Shown here piece after piece: positions 16,114 through 24,108 of a stretch of 64,000 nt of DNA (within the stretch, counting starts at the first letter, position 1; each line of letters starts with the position of its first letter). The DNA is taken from assembly GCA_963722815.1 (NCBI GenBank), contig CAVROM010000010.1, positions 248,001 to 312,000 of the forward strand, given 5' to 3'. A program made the translations under genes and the position numbers. Below the pieces are notes generated by a model. That model was not told the origin of the DNA, ran no database searches, and saw nothing but the letters and a program-made list of their open reading frames with translations. The stretch is from DASQFQ01 sp963722815. GTDB lineage: Bacteria > Actinomycetota > Thermoleophilia > Solirubrobacterales > Solirubrobacteraceae.

Positions 16114-16971
16114 CTACCCCCTCGCGCCGGGCCGCGTAACGGAATCGGCAGCCGCGGAGATCGCGGTGCGGACGGCCTCGGCGAGCCCGCCGCCGGCCGC
16201 CAGCGCGGCCGCGAGCGCGCCGTTGAACGCGTCGCCGGCCCCGGTGGTGTCGACGGCCTCGACCTGTGGCGCCGGGATGCGCTCGAGCGCGTCGCCGTCG
16301 GCGAGCAGCGCGCCCGCCGGCCCGATCGTCACGACCACCGGCGCGCCGGTGCGCTTGGTGAGCGCACGGGCCGCCGCCTCCGGGTCGGCCTCGCCGCTGA
16401 GCGCGGCCGCCTCGGGCTCGTTCGGGGTCAGCACCGGGCCGAGCGCGAGCAGCTCGTCGGGCAGCGGGCGCGCCGGAGCGGGGTTCAGCACCACCTGCAG
16501 ATCGGCGGCGCGCGCCGCGCGGGCGGCGGCCAGCACGGGCGCGTCCGGCACCTCGAGCCCGATCAGCACCACGCCGCCGGGCTCCGCGCCCGCCAGCGCG
16601 GCCTCGACCGCCGCAGGCGTCAGCTCGTTGTTGGCGCCGGAGGCGACCGCGATCTGGTTCTCGCCCGCCTCGTCGACCGCGATCAGCGCCACCCCGGTCG
16701 GTGCCGTGACCCGCGCGATGGCGGAGACGTCGACGCCCTCGCCGGCGAGGTCGGCGACCGCCTCGTCGCCCAGGTCGTCGCTGCCGACCGCGCCGACCAT
16801 CCGCACCGTCGCGCCCTGCCGCGCGGCCGCCACCGCCTGGTTCGCGCTCTTGCCGCCGCCGTGGCGCTCGAACGTGCCGCCGGTCACCGTCTCTCCGGGG
16901 CCGGGGAGCGTCGCCACCCGCACCACGAGGTCGAGGTTGACCGAGCCCACCACGTACACGTCGCGTGCCAT
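16114..16971 (-). CDS. rbsK: Ribokinase (PfkB family)
   Basis: The 285-residue kinase starts at ATG 16971 and begins DVYVVGSVNLDLVVRV. It has the family glycine motif HGGGKSANQAVAAARQGA, the second-site VLTPNEPEAAALSG, and the catalytic signature DTTGAGDAFNGALAAALA with the catalytic Asp. These are the RbsK-type features; the enzyme phosphorylates ribose (or a related sugar) at O5 in the cytosol. No ribose transporter is next to it; the ribose/fructose-type ABC system in this window is far away at 57-60 kb. A GTG-start thioesterase diverges from it. Confidence 0.88.
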   Translation of the reverse strand: MARDVYVVGSVNLDLVVRVATLPGPGETVTGGTFERHGGGKSANQAVAAARQGATVRMVGAVGSDDLGDEAVADLAGEGVDVSAIARVTAPTGVALIAVDEAGENQIAVASGANNELTPAAVEAALAGAEPGGVVLIGLEVPDAPVLAAARAARAADLQVVLNPAPARPLPDELLALGPVLTPNEPEAAALSGEADPEAAARALTKRTGAPVVVTIGPAGALLADGDALERIPAPQVEAVDTTGAGDAFNGALAAALAAGGGLAEAVRTAISAAADSVTRPGARG

Positions 16972-16992
16972 CGGCTGGGATGATCGCGCGTC

Positions 16993-17382
16993 GTGCCGTC
17001 TGACGAGATCCGCATCGACATCGAGCTCCGCTGGCGCGACCTCGACTTCCTCGGGCACCTCAACCAAGCCGTCTACCACGAGCTCCTGGAGGAGGGTCGC
17101 GGCGCGCTGTTCGAGCAGCTCGGCGCGCTCGACGGGGGCTTCTTCTTCGTGCTCGCGCGCGTCGAGCTCGACCACCGGCAGGAGATCCGCCGCGACCACG
17201 GCCCGGTCACCGTTGCGCTGCGGGTGGAGGCGGTCGGCCGCTCGAGCGTCAGCGTCGCGCACGAGATCGTCCGCGCCGACGGCGCCGTCGCCGCCGAGGG
17301 CCGCAGCGTGCTCGTGGCGTGGGATCGCGACGCGCGCCGCTCGCGCTCGCTGACCGACGTCGAGCGCTCGGCGCTCGGCTGA
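16993..17382 (+). CDS. Acyl-CoA thioesterase, 4HBT hotdog family
   Basis: The 129-residue single hotdog protein begins DEIRIDIELRWRDLDFLGHLN, which contains the 4-hydroxybenzoyl-CoA thioesterase-type motif with the catalytic Asp-x-x-GHLN segment, then VYHELLEEGRGALFEQLG and the beta-sheet VLARVELDHRQEIRRD. Such enzymes hydrolyse acyl-CoA thioesters. Start is GTG 16993. The stop abuts the GTG start of the P450 gene at 17383, so the two probably form one transcript; the link between them is otherwise unclear. Confidence 0.85.
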   Translation: MPSDEIRIDIELRWRDLDFLGHLNQAVYHELLEEGRGALFEQLGALDGGFFFVLARVELDHRQEIRRDHGPVTVALRVEAVGRSSVSVAHEIVRADGAVAAEGRSVLVAWDRDARRSRSLTDVERSALG

Positions 17383-18471
17383 GTGGTGCTCGGCGCCTCC
17401 ATCACCGTCGCCGACCTCGAAGGTGACCCGCACGCGCTGCTCGCCCAGCTGCGGGAGCGGGAGCCGGTTGCGTGGCTGCCCGCCATCGACGGCTGGCTTG
17501 TCACCCGCCGTGACCTCGCGCTGGAGGCGATGCGCGACGCCGAGCGCTTCACCGTCCACGACCCGCGCTTCACGACCGCGCAGGTGGTGGGGGAGAGCAT
17601 GCTCTCGCTCGACGGCGCCCAGCACGCGCGGCACCGGGCGCCGTTCGTCGCGCCGCTGCGGCTGGGCGAGGTGCGGCGGCGGCTCGCTGACGCGGTGGCC
17701 GCGGAGGCCGAGCGGCTGGCCGGCGAGCTCGCGCCGCGCGGCGAGGCCGAGCTGCGACGGGGGTTCGCCGGGCCGCTGGCCGCCGCGGCGGTCACCCACG
17801 CGCTCGGGCTCGACGGCGCCTCGACCGGCGCTGTACTCGGCTGGTACGACGCGATCGTGGCCGCCGTGACCGATCTCAGCGCGGGGCGGCCGGCAGGGCC
17901 GGAGGCGGCACGGGCGGTGGAGGAGCTCGGCGCGGCGGTCGACCTCGACGCCGCGGGGCTGAGCGCGGCCGAGGTGCGCTCGAACGTCGCCGTGCTGCTG
18001 TTCGGCGGCATCGAGACGACCGAGGGGATGATCGCCAACGCGCTGCTGCACGTGCTCGCGGCGCCGGTGGCGCGCGAGCAGCTGCCGGCGGCGGTGGAGG
18101 AGTCGCTGCGGCTCGAGCCCGCCGCGGCGGTGATCGACCGCTACGCGACGTGCGACACGTCGCTCGGCGAGGCCGAGATCGCGGCGGGCGACCTGGTGCG
18201 GATCTCGATCACCGCCGCCAACCGCGACCCGGCGGTCTTCCCGGAGCCGGATCGCTTCGACCCGAGCCGCGAGAACGCCGGTCGCCACCTCGCGTTCGCC
18301 GCCGGGCCGCACGTGTGCGTGGGGATGCACCTGGCGCGGCTCGAGGCGCACGTCGCGCTGGCGACGCTACTCGAGCGGCTGCCCGGATTGGAGGTCGCGC
18401 GGCCGGCCGAGATTCGGGGTCTGATCTTCCGCAAGCCGCCGGAGCTGTGGTGCCGGTGGGCGGCTAGCTGA
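17383..18471 (+). CDS. Cytochrome P450
   Basis: The 362-residue soluble P450 is on the short side for the family (about 400). It shows the I-helix LLFGGIETTEGMI (AGxET/S equivalent), the K-helix ExxR in VEESLRLEP, and the heme loop FAAGPHVCVGMHLARLE with the Cys ligand. The N-terminus starts directly with DPHALLAQLREREPVAWLP and so may lack part of the A helix. It follows the thioesterase without a gap, and its last bases overlap the DUF4396 gene on the other strand. No ferredoxin partner is adjacent. The substrate is unknown. Confidence 0.92.
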   Translation: MVLGASITVADLEGDPHALLAQLREREPVAWLPAIDGWLVTRRDLALEAMRDAERFTVHDPRFTTAQVVGESMLSLDGAQHARHRAPFVAPLRLGEVRRRLADAVAAEAERLAGELAPRGEAELRRGFAGPLAAAAVTHALGLDGASTGAVLGWYDAIVAAVTDLSAGRPAGPEAARAVEELGAAVDLDAAGLSAAEVRSNVAVLLFGGIETTEGMIANALLHVLAAPVAREQLPAAVEESLRLEPAAAVIDRYATCDTSLGEAEIAAGDLVRISITAANRDPAVFPEPDRFDPSRENAGRHLAFAAGPHVCVGMHLARLEAHVALATLLERLPGLEVARPAEIRGLIFRKPPELWCRWAAS

Positions 18472-19024
18472 GCGCCTCGGCGCCCAGCACGATGCTCCCG
18501 AACAGGAACGCGAGCACCGCGATCGTCGCCACCACCGGGATCGGCGGCCCGCCGTGGATGCCGGTCTCGTGCACGACCGCGTGGCCCTTGCCGCGCGCGA
18601 TCAGCCAGCGGTTGACCGGCACCGCGACGACGCCCGCGATCGCGAGCGCGAACGCGAGGCTGCCCCAGAACAGGAGGTCGCCCAGGCCCGCGTCCATCGC
18701 GCCGGGCACCAGCAGCACGATCGCGTTGTCGACCACCTCCATCGTCGCGATGCTGAGCGTGTCCGACGCCAGTGCGATCGGCACGACCGCCGCGAGCGCG
18801 AGCCCGGCGCGCAGCAGCGGGTAGCTGGTGAGCGCGTAGCCGAACACGAACGCGAGCGCGATCGAGAGCAGGATCGTCGCCAGATTCGAGAGCCCGAACG
18901 CGGTCCCGAGGATGAGTCCGGCGATCTCGCCGATCGCGCAGCCGGTCAGGCAGTGCAGCGTCGCGGACACGGCGACGGCGGTGAGGTTGTCGTGACCGTG
19001 GTCGTGGTGAGAGTCTTCTGCCAT
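18464..19024 (-). CDS. DUF4396 domain membrane protein with His-rich N-terminus
   Basis: The 186-residue protein begins EDSHHDHGHDN, a histidine-rich cytosolic or periplasmic tail, and then has about four to five hydrophobic segments (SATLHCLTGCAIGEIAGLI, ATILLSIALAFVFGYALTS, LALAAVVPIALAS, PVVATIAVLAFLFGSIVLG). The Cys-bearing HCLTGCAIGE motif is the DUF4396 hallmark. A role in metal or copper handling has been suggested by the His/Cys residues only. Its ATG (19022-19024) shares the CATG with the divergent sulfite-oxidase-like gene, so both start codons overlap on opposite strands. Confidence 0.8.
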   Translation of the reverse strand: MAEDSHHDHGHDNLTAVAVSATLHCLTGCAIGEIAGLILGTAFGLSNLATILLSIALAFVFGYALTSYPLLRAGLALAAVVPIALASDTLSIATMEVVDNAIVLLVPGAMDAGLGDLLFWGSLAFALAIAGVVAVPVNRWLIARGKGHAVVHETGIHGGPPIPVVATIAVLAFLFGSIVLGAEALS

Positions 19025-19628
19025 GCCGCCCATCTCCCGAGGCTTCGGTGGGCGTCCCCGGCGCGAGGTAGATCCCTCCCGGGTGCCGCCCGGCCAGTAT
19101 GTCGTCAACGACTTCCCCGTCCTCTCCGCGGGCCCGACCCCGCGCACGTCGACCGACGAATGGACGCTCACCATCGACGGCGCCGTCGACGCCGCCCGCA
19201 CCTGGTCGTGGGATCAGCTGCGCGAGCTGCCGTCGGAGACGTTCACGACCGACATCCACTGCGTGACCAAGTGGAGCAAGCTCGGCACGACCTGGACCGG
19301 CGTGTCGCTCGACACGCTGCTCGCGGAGGTCGAGACCGAGGCCGAGTACCTGACCGCGTGGTGCGACGGCGACTACACGACCAACCTCACGATCGAGGAC
19401 ATCTCCGACGGCAAGGCGTGGATCGCCTACGACTTCGACGGGGAGCCGCTCGACCCCGAGCACGGCGGCCCGGCGCGGCTGCTGGTGCCGCACCTGTACC
19501 TGTGGAAGAGCGCGAAGTGGATCCGCGGGATCTCGTTCACCCCCTCCGACGAGCCCGGCTTCTGGGAGGCCGCGGGCTACCACAACCACGGCGACCCGTG
19601 GCGGGAGCAGCGGTACTGGAACGACTGA
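19023..19628 (+). CDS. Sulfite oxidase-like molybdopterin-dependent oxidoreductase (MsrP/YedY-like, no leader)
   Basis: The 201-residue protein has the molybdopterin-binding fold of the sulfite-oxidase family: PPGQYVVNDFPVLSAGPTP, the Cys ligand in TTDIHCVTKWSKLGTTWTG, and DGEPLDPEHGGPARLLVPHL with KSAKWIRGISF. The N-terminus has no signal peptide, so it is likely cytosolic. The next gene encodes a ferredoxin-NADP reductase-like flavoprotein overlapping by four bases (CTGA), which would supply or take electrons; this two-gene arrangement recurs in Actinomycetota. The substrate is not known, though an S- or N-oxide is plausible. Confidence 0.88.
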   Translation: MPPISRGFGGRPRREVDPSRVPPGQYVVNDFPVLSAGPTPRTSTDEWTLTIDGAVDAARTWSWDQLRELPSETFTTDIHCVTKWSKLGTTWTGVSLDTLLAEVETEAEYLTAWCDGDYTTNLTIEDISDGKAWIAYDFDGEPLDPEHGGPARLLVPHLYLWKSAKWIRGISFTPSDEPGFWEAAGYHNHGDPWREQRYWND

Positions 19629-20359
19629 CGGTCCCCCGCGCGCCGGTCCTGTGGCGCGTCGCGCGTGTGCGCGAAGTCGTCGAGGAGACCGCGTCGGCGG
19701 TCACGCTCGTGCTCGACGTCGACGGCTGGCCGGGGCACGTCGCCGGCCAGCACCTCGACGTACGGCTGACCGCCGAGGACGGCTACCAGGCCCAGCGCTC
19801 GTACTCGATCGCGTCCGGGCCCGAGGACCCGCGGCTGGAGCTGACCGTCGAGCGGATCGACGACGGCGAGGTCTCCCCGTACCTGGCAGGCGTCGTGCAG
19901 GCGGGCGACGAGTTCGAGGTGCGCGGGCCGGTCGGCGGGCACTTCACGTGGCGCGCGGCCGACGGCGGGCCGCTGCTGCTGGTGGCCGGCGGCTCCGGGC
20001 TCGTCCCGCTGATGGCCATGCTGCGCCACCGCGCGGCGCAGAGCAGCGATGTGGACGCGCGGCTGCTGCTCTCCGCACGGACGGCGGAGGACATCCTGTA
20101 CCGCGATGAGCTGGCGCGGCTCGGCGACGTGATGGTGCACACCACGCTCACCCGCTCGCAGCCTCCGGGCTGGCAGGGCTCGTCGCGGCGGGTCGACGCC
20201 GACATGCTCTACGAGCTCGGCCCACGGCCCGAGGCGCGGCCGCGCATCTTCGTCTGCGGGCCCACCGCGTTCGTCGAGAGCGCGGCCGACCTGCTCGTCG
20301 TGCTCGGGCACGACTGGCACGCGATCCATGCCGAGCGCTTCGGCCCCACGGGGAGCTGA
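19625..20359 (+). CDS. Ferredoxin reductase-type FAD/NAD(P)-binding oxidoreductase, apparent CTG start
   Basis: The protein is about 244 residues: an FAD-binding barrel with RSYSIASGP (flavin motif) and GGHFTWR, then an NAD(P) domain with LLVAGGSGLVPLMAML and FVCGPTAFVE near the end. No 2Fe-2S domain follows. The family N-terminus (VPRAPVLWRVARVREVVEE) is preserved only if translation starts at CTG 19625, in a CTGA overlap with the stop of the molybdopterin enzyme; the first GTG is 14 codons later and would remove the first strand. It is the likely redox partner of the preceding gene. Confidence 0.85.
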   Translation: MTVPRAPVLWRVARVREVVEETASAVTLVLDVDGWPGHVAGQHLDVRLTAEDGYQAQRSYSIASGPEDPRLELTVERIDDGEVSPYLAGVVQAGDEFEVRGPVGGHFTWRAADGGPLLLVAGGSGLVPLMAMLRHRAAQSSDVDARLLLSARTAEDILYRDELARLGDVMVHTTLTRSQPPGWQGSSRRVDADMLYELGPRPEARPRIFVCGPTAFVESAADLLVVLGHDWHAIHAERFGPTGS

Positions 20360-20360
20360 G

Positions 20361-20615
20361 ATGGAGCCCGCCTGGCTCGACGGCAACGCGGTGGCCGGCC
20401 TGCTCGCCGAGGCGCTCGGCGAGGACATGACCGTCGTGGAGCGGGAGTGCGGGGACTGCGGGACCGTGGCCGCGATCGGCGCCTACCGCGCCTACCGCGG
20501 CGCGGGGGTGGTGCTGCGCTGCCCCGGCTGTGGGTCGCCGGGGCTGCGCGTGGTCGAGCTGACCGACGGCTTCAGCGTCAGTTGGGGACGCCCGGGAGCG
20601 GGCCCAGCACCGTGA
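20361..20615 (+). CDS. DUF6510-like small zinc-ribbon protein
   Basis: The 84-residue protein starts at ATG 20361 with GGGGAG just upstream and one base after the previous stop. The sequence EPAWLDGNAVAGLLAEALG is followed by a four-Cys zinc-ribbon-like arrangement (CGDCG about 30 residues in, then CPGCGSPGLRVVEL). This small family is found after the sulfite-oxidase-like/FNR pair in several actinobacteria, so it may help that redox unit. Its 3' end overlaps the secreted-protein gene on the other strand by 38 bases. Confidence 0.7.
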   Translation: MEPAWLDGNAVAGLLAEALGEDMTVVERECGDCGTVAAIGAYRAYRGAGVVLRCPGCGSPGLRVVELTDGFSVSWGRPGAGPAP

Positions 20616-20976
20616 CGGTGCCGGTGGCGACGCCGTCGGTGTAGCTGCATTTCTTGGCCAGCTTCTTCAGGCCCTTGGGGACGTTCGGCTTCTCGTCCTG
20701 GAGGACGGTCTCGCCGTTGACCTCGACGTCCCAGGCGATCGGGAGGTACGTGCGGTGGTGCTCCAGGTCGACGAGCGGCGCGTAGAGGTCCTCGTCCGAG
20801 TAGACGGTCACGTCACCGCGGCCGCAGTCGATCGTGGCGACGTACGCGTAGTCGCTCGCCTGCTTGGCGTGGCGGTAGTGGGCGCGTCCGTGCCCGTGGC
20901 CGTGCGCGAGCGCGGGGGCGGCGCCGAGGGCGAGGGCGAGCATGGTGACCAGGAAGGTGGCGAGCAGCTTGGGCAA
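20578..20976 (-). CDS. Small secreted hypothetical protein
   Basis: The 132-residue protein starts at TTG 20976 with AAAGGA seven bases upstream. It has a classical signal peptide (LLATFLVTMLALALGAAPALA) followed at once by a His-rich run (HGHGHGRAHYRHAKQ), and a mature part with two Cys residues (TIDCGRGD and KKCSYTD) that could pair. The His-rich start could bind metal, but no family was recognised. It stands alone, transcribed toward the redox unit. Confidence 0.7.
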   Translation of the reverse strand: MPKLLATFLVTMLALALGAAPALAHGHGHGRAHYRHAKQASDYAYVATIDCGRGDVTVYSDEDLYAPLVDLEHHRTYLPIAWDVEVNGETVLQDEKPNVPKGLKKLAKKCSYTDGVATGTVTVLGPLPGVPN

Positions 20977-21081
20977 CTTCGAATCCTTTCGAGAGTTCGC
21001 TTCCCCTCCGTCATCGGCGTGAAACCCTGAATCGGACGAGGGGGTCTGGACGCCTGTTGGGGTCGGCGTCGCCTGGGTCGC

Positions 21082-21117
21082 TGCTCATTTCTGCTCGATT
21101 GCGGCGAATTCGATCAG
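21082..21117 (+). promoter_or_regulatory. Candidate operator upstream of the GH4 gene
   Basis: The block TGCTCATTTCTGCTCG (21082-21097) is matched 14 of 16 at 29126-29141 in front of the DeoR gene. Overlapping it is an imperfect inverted repeat, CTGCTCGA (21091-21098) with TCGATCAG (21110-21117). Both copies lie about 50-60 bases upstream of a GTG start in the same sugar locus, which suggests a shared regulator-binding site. Confidence 0.45.
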
Positions 21118-21146
21118 AGTCGCGCAGATGTGCGATGCTCCGCGGC

Positions 21147-22433
21147 GTGACCCGCATCGCTTTCATCGGCGCCGGCAGCATCGAGTTCACGCGCGACCTG
21201 CTCGGCGACCTCCTCACCTACGACGACCTCGGCGAGCTGCATGTCGCGCTCCATGACATCGACCGCGAGCGGCTCGAGACCGCCGAGGCGATGTCGCGCT
21301 GGACGGCGCGGGAGCTCGGCGCCCAGCTGTCGCTCTCAACCCACCTCGACCGCCGCGAGGCGCTCGACGGCGCCGACTTCGCGTTCAACATGATCCAGGT
21401 CGGCGGCCATGCGTCGACGCTGCTCGACTTCGAGATCCCCGCGCGGCACGGGCTGCGCCAGACGATCGCCGACACGCTGGGGATCGGCGGCGTGTTCCGG
21501 GCGCTGCGCACGATCCCGGTCATGCTCGGGATCGGGCGCGACATGGCCGAGCTGTGCCCGGACGCGTGGCTGCTCAACTACACGAACCCGATGGCGATGC
21601 TGTGCCAGGCCTACGCGCACGGCTCGCCGCACACGAAGATCGTCGGGCTCTGCCACTCGATCCAGCACACGACGCGGCAGCTGGCGGAGTACGTCGACGT
21701 CCCGTTCGAGGACGTCACGTTCCTCGGCGCGGGGGTCAACCACCAGTCGTTCATCCTGCGCTTCGAGCGCGACGGTGAGGACCTCTATCCGGCGCTGGAC
21801 GCGGCGATCGCGGGCTCCGAGGAGCTGCAGCGCCACGTGCGGGTGGAGATGTACAAGCGCTTCGGCTACTTCCCGACCGAGTCGAGCGAGCACTCGGCGG
21901 AGTACCTGCCGTGGCTGATGCGGGATGACGCGGCGCTGGAGCGCTTCCGGATCCCGGTTGACGAGTACGTGCGCCGGAGCGAGGAGAACCTCGAGATCTA
22001 CGACGACCTGAAGGCGCGGCTGCGTGACGGGCGCGGGTTCGAGATCGAGCGCAGCGTCGAGTACGCGCCCGAGATCGTGCACGCGATGGTCACCGGCCAA
22101 CCGGCGGTGATCTACGGCAACGTCGTCAACGACGGGCTGATCGACAACCTGCCCGCGGGGGCGTGCGTCGAGGTCCCGTGCCTGATCGACCGGACGGGCG
22201 TGCAGCCGACCCACGTGGGGGCGCTGCCGGTGCAGTGCGCCGCTTTGAACCGGACGTTCCTGAACGTGGTCGAGCTGACGGTGGCGGCGGCGTTGGAGGG
22301 CTCGCGCGAGCACGTCTACCACGCGGCGATGCTCGACCCGAACGCGTCCGGGTCGCTCGGCCTGGACGAGATCCGGGCCGTGTGTGACGAGCTGATCGAG
22401 GCCCACGGGGACGCGCTGCCGGCCCTGGCGTGA
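21147..22433 (+). CDS. Glycoside hydrolase family 4 enzyme (alpha-galactosidase/glucosidase MelA-like)
   Basis: The 428-residue protein (from GTG 21147; an ATG at 21135 is also possible) has the GH4 NAD-binding start RIAFIGAGSIEFTRDLLGDL, then GGVFRALRTIPVM, the metal-site Cys in GLCHSIQHTT and GVNHQSFILRF with its His ligand. GH4 enzymes cleave glycosidic bonds by an NAD- and metal-dependent oxidation-elimination mechanism; MelA-type members act on unphosphorylated alpha-galactosides. It opens the sugar locus, overlapping the next kinase start (GTGA). It likely cleaves the sugar brought in by the ABC importer at 24-28 kb. Confidence 0.9.
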   Translation: MTRIAFIGAGSIEFTRDLLGDLLTYDDLGELHVALHDIDRERLETAEAMSRWTARELGAQLSLSTHLDRREALDGADFAFNMIQVGGHASTLLDFEIPARHGLRQTIADTLGIGGVFRALRTIPVMLGIGRDMAELCPDAWLLNYTNPMAMLCQAYAHGSPHTKIVGLCHSIQHTTRQLAEYVDVPFEDVTFLGAGVNHQSFILRFERDGEDLYPALDAAIAGSEELQRHVRVEMYKRFGYFPTESSEHSAEYLPWLMRDDAALERFRIPVDEYVRRSEENLEIYDDLKARLRDGRGFEIERSVEYAPEIVHAMVTGQPAVIYGNVVNDGLIDNLPAGACVEVPCLIDRTGVQPTHVGALPVQCAALNRTFLNVVELTVAAALEGSREHVYHAAMLDPNASGSLGLDEIRAVCDELIEAHGDALPALA

Positions 22434-23266
22434 GCGAGCTCGACCTCCTCGTCGTCGGGGACGTCAATGCCGACCTCGTCCTGCGCGGCGGCGACCTCGT
22501 GCCGGCCTTCGGCCAGCGTGAGCAGCTGGTCGAGTCGGCGTCGCTGGTGCTCGGCGGCTCGGGTGCGATCGTGGCGGCGGGCGCCGCGCGGCTGGGGCTG
22601 CGGGTGGCGATGGCGGGCTGCGTCGGCGACGACGTCCTCGGGCGGGCGATGCTCGAGGCGCTGGGCGGCGTCGACGTGAGCGCGGTGCGGGTCGTGGACG
22701 AGCCGACAGGGATCAGCGTCGGCCTGGCGCGGCCGGGTGACCGGGCCGTCCTCACCGCGCTGGGAGCGCTGGCGTCGTTCACCGCCGACGACGTCCCGGA
22801 CGAGCTCCTCGCCTCCGCGCGCTGGGTCCACGTCGCGGCCCCGTTCCTGCAGCCGGCGCTCGACGTCGCCGCGATCGCCGAGCGGGCGGCGGGCGCCACG
22901 TCGCTCGACCCGGGCTGGGATCCGAGTGGGCGCTGGGAGCTCGCGTGGGAGGGCTTCGACGTGCTGCTCCCCAACGAGCAGGAGGCCGGGCAGCTCGGAG
23001 CGAGCGGGCCGGGGGTGGTGGTGAAGCTCGGCGCGGAGGGCGCGCGCTGCGGGGATCTCCGCGTCGCGGCGCCGCGGGTCGACCCGGTCGACGCCACCGG
23101 CGCGGGCGACTCGTTCGACGCGGGCTTCATCACCGCGCGGCTCGCGGGGGAGGACCTCGCCGCGGCGCTCGCGCTCGGCTGCGCGTGCGGCGCGCTCAGC
23201 ACGCGGGCGGCCGGCGGCACGGCCGGGCAGCCGACGCTCGCCGAGGCGCGTAGTTTCCACGCGTGA
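22430..23266 (+). CDS. PfkB family sugar kinase (first of two)
   Basis: The 278-residue kinase begins ELDLLVVGDVNADLVLRGGD and has LVLGGSGAIVAAGAARLGL, the nucleotide loop and the catalytic signature DATGAGDSFDAGFITARL. Its start (GTG) overlaps the GH4 stop and its end overlaps the next kinase start, so the three are coupled. The glycine motif reads LGGSGAIVA rather than the common GGNPxNVA, so its sugar is not clear; the closest type is ribokinase/adenosine kinase-like. Together with the next gene it offers two different phosphorylation steps for the same pathway. Confidence 0.85.
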   Translation: MSELDLLVVGDVNADLVLRGGDLVPAFGQREQLVESASLVLGGSGAIVAAGAARLGLRVAMAGCVGDDVLGRAMLEALGGVDVSAVRVVDEPTGISVGLARPGDRAVLTALGALASFTADDVPDELLASARWVHVAAPFLQPALDVAAIAERAAGATSLDPGWDPSGRWELAWEGFDVLLPNEQEAGQLGASGPGVVVKLGAEGARCGDLRVAAPRVDPVDATGAGDSFDAGFITARLAGEDLAAALALGCACGALSTRAAGGTAGQPTLAEARSFHA

Positions 23267-24108
23267 TCGCGTTCGTCGCCGCCTCGCCGTCGATCGATCG
23301 GCTGCACATCGTCGCGGCGCTGCAGCCGGGGGAGATCCACCGGCCGGAGCGGGTCGTCGCGGTGCCCGGCGGCAAGGCGCTGAACGCCGCCCGCGCGGCG
23401 CATGCGCTGGGCGCGGACGTCCACGCCATCGCGCTGCTCGGCGGCCACACCGGTCGCTGGGTCGCCGACGCGCTGGAGGAGGAGGGCGTCACCTGCGACG
23501 CGGTCGCGGGCCCGGGGGAGACCCGGATCTGCGTCTCGGTCAGCGACGGCGGCGACCTGACCGAGTTCTACGAGCCCGGCCCGGAGCTCCAGCCCGAGCA
23601 CTGGGCGGTGCTCGAGGCGGCCGCGGCCGAGGTCGCCGCCCGCGCGAGCTGGGTCGGCGTCGCCGGCTCGCTCCCGCCCGGCGCCCCGCCCGACGGCCCA
23701 GCCCGCCTCCTCCGCGTCGCCCGTGAGGCCGGCGCCCGCGTCGCGCTCGACGTCAGCGGAGAGGCGCTCCGCCTCGGCCTGGCGGCCGGCCCCGACTTCG
23801 TGAAGGTCAACGCCGAGGAGGCGGAAGCGCTCGGGTTCGGCGGCGCGGAGGACCTCCGGGCGGCCGGAGGAGCGGCGGCCGCGGCGATCACCCACGGGGC
23901 CGACGGGATGGAGCTCGCCACCGCGGAGGAGGTGTTTCGCGCCGCCCCGCCGCGGCTCGGCTCGTACCCAGTCGGCAGCGGGGACTCGGCGCTCGGCGGC
24001 TTCCTCGCCGCGCTCGACGCCGGCGCGTCGTGGCCGGAGGCGCTCGACCGCGCGGTAGAGGCCGCGGCGGCTAACGCGCAGGTTCCGGGCGCGGGCCGCT
24101 TGGGCTAG
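23263..24108 (+). CDS. PfkB family kinase, 1-phosphofructokinase/tagatose-6-phosphate kinase (LacC) type
   Basis: The 281-residue protein begins IAFVAASPSIDRLHIVAALQ and PGGKALNAARAAHALGADV, the start pattern of FruK/LacC-type kinases that phosphorylate sugar phosphates. The catalytic loop is GSGDSALGGFLAAL, with Ser in place of the first Ala of GAGDS. A LacC-type activity would make a bisphosphate sugar for aldolase cleavage, but no aldolase gene is present in the locus. The start overlaps the preceding gene and the last 38 bases overlap the convergent ABC ATPase gene. Confidence 0.82.
   Translation: MIAFVAASPSIDRLHIVAALQPGEIHRPERVVAVPGGKALNAARAAHALGADVHAIALLGGHTGRWVADALEEEGVTCDAVAGPGETRICVSVSDGGDLTEFYEPGPELQPEHWAVLEAAAAEVAARASWVGVAGSLPPGAPPDGPARLLRVAREAGARVALDVSGEALRLGLAAGPDFVKVNAEEAEALGFGGAEDLRAAGGAAAAAITHGADGMELATAEEVFRAAPPRLGSYPVGSGDSALGGFLAALDAGASWPEALDRAVEAAAANAQVPGAGRLG

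Noticed and set aside
17383..18471. Secondary-metabolite gene cluster around the P450
   Set aside because: No polyketide, NRPS, terpene or RiPP enzymes are nearby; the neighbours are a thioesterase and unrelated redox genes.
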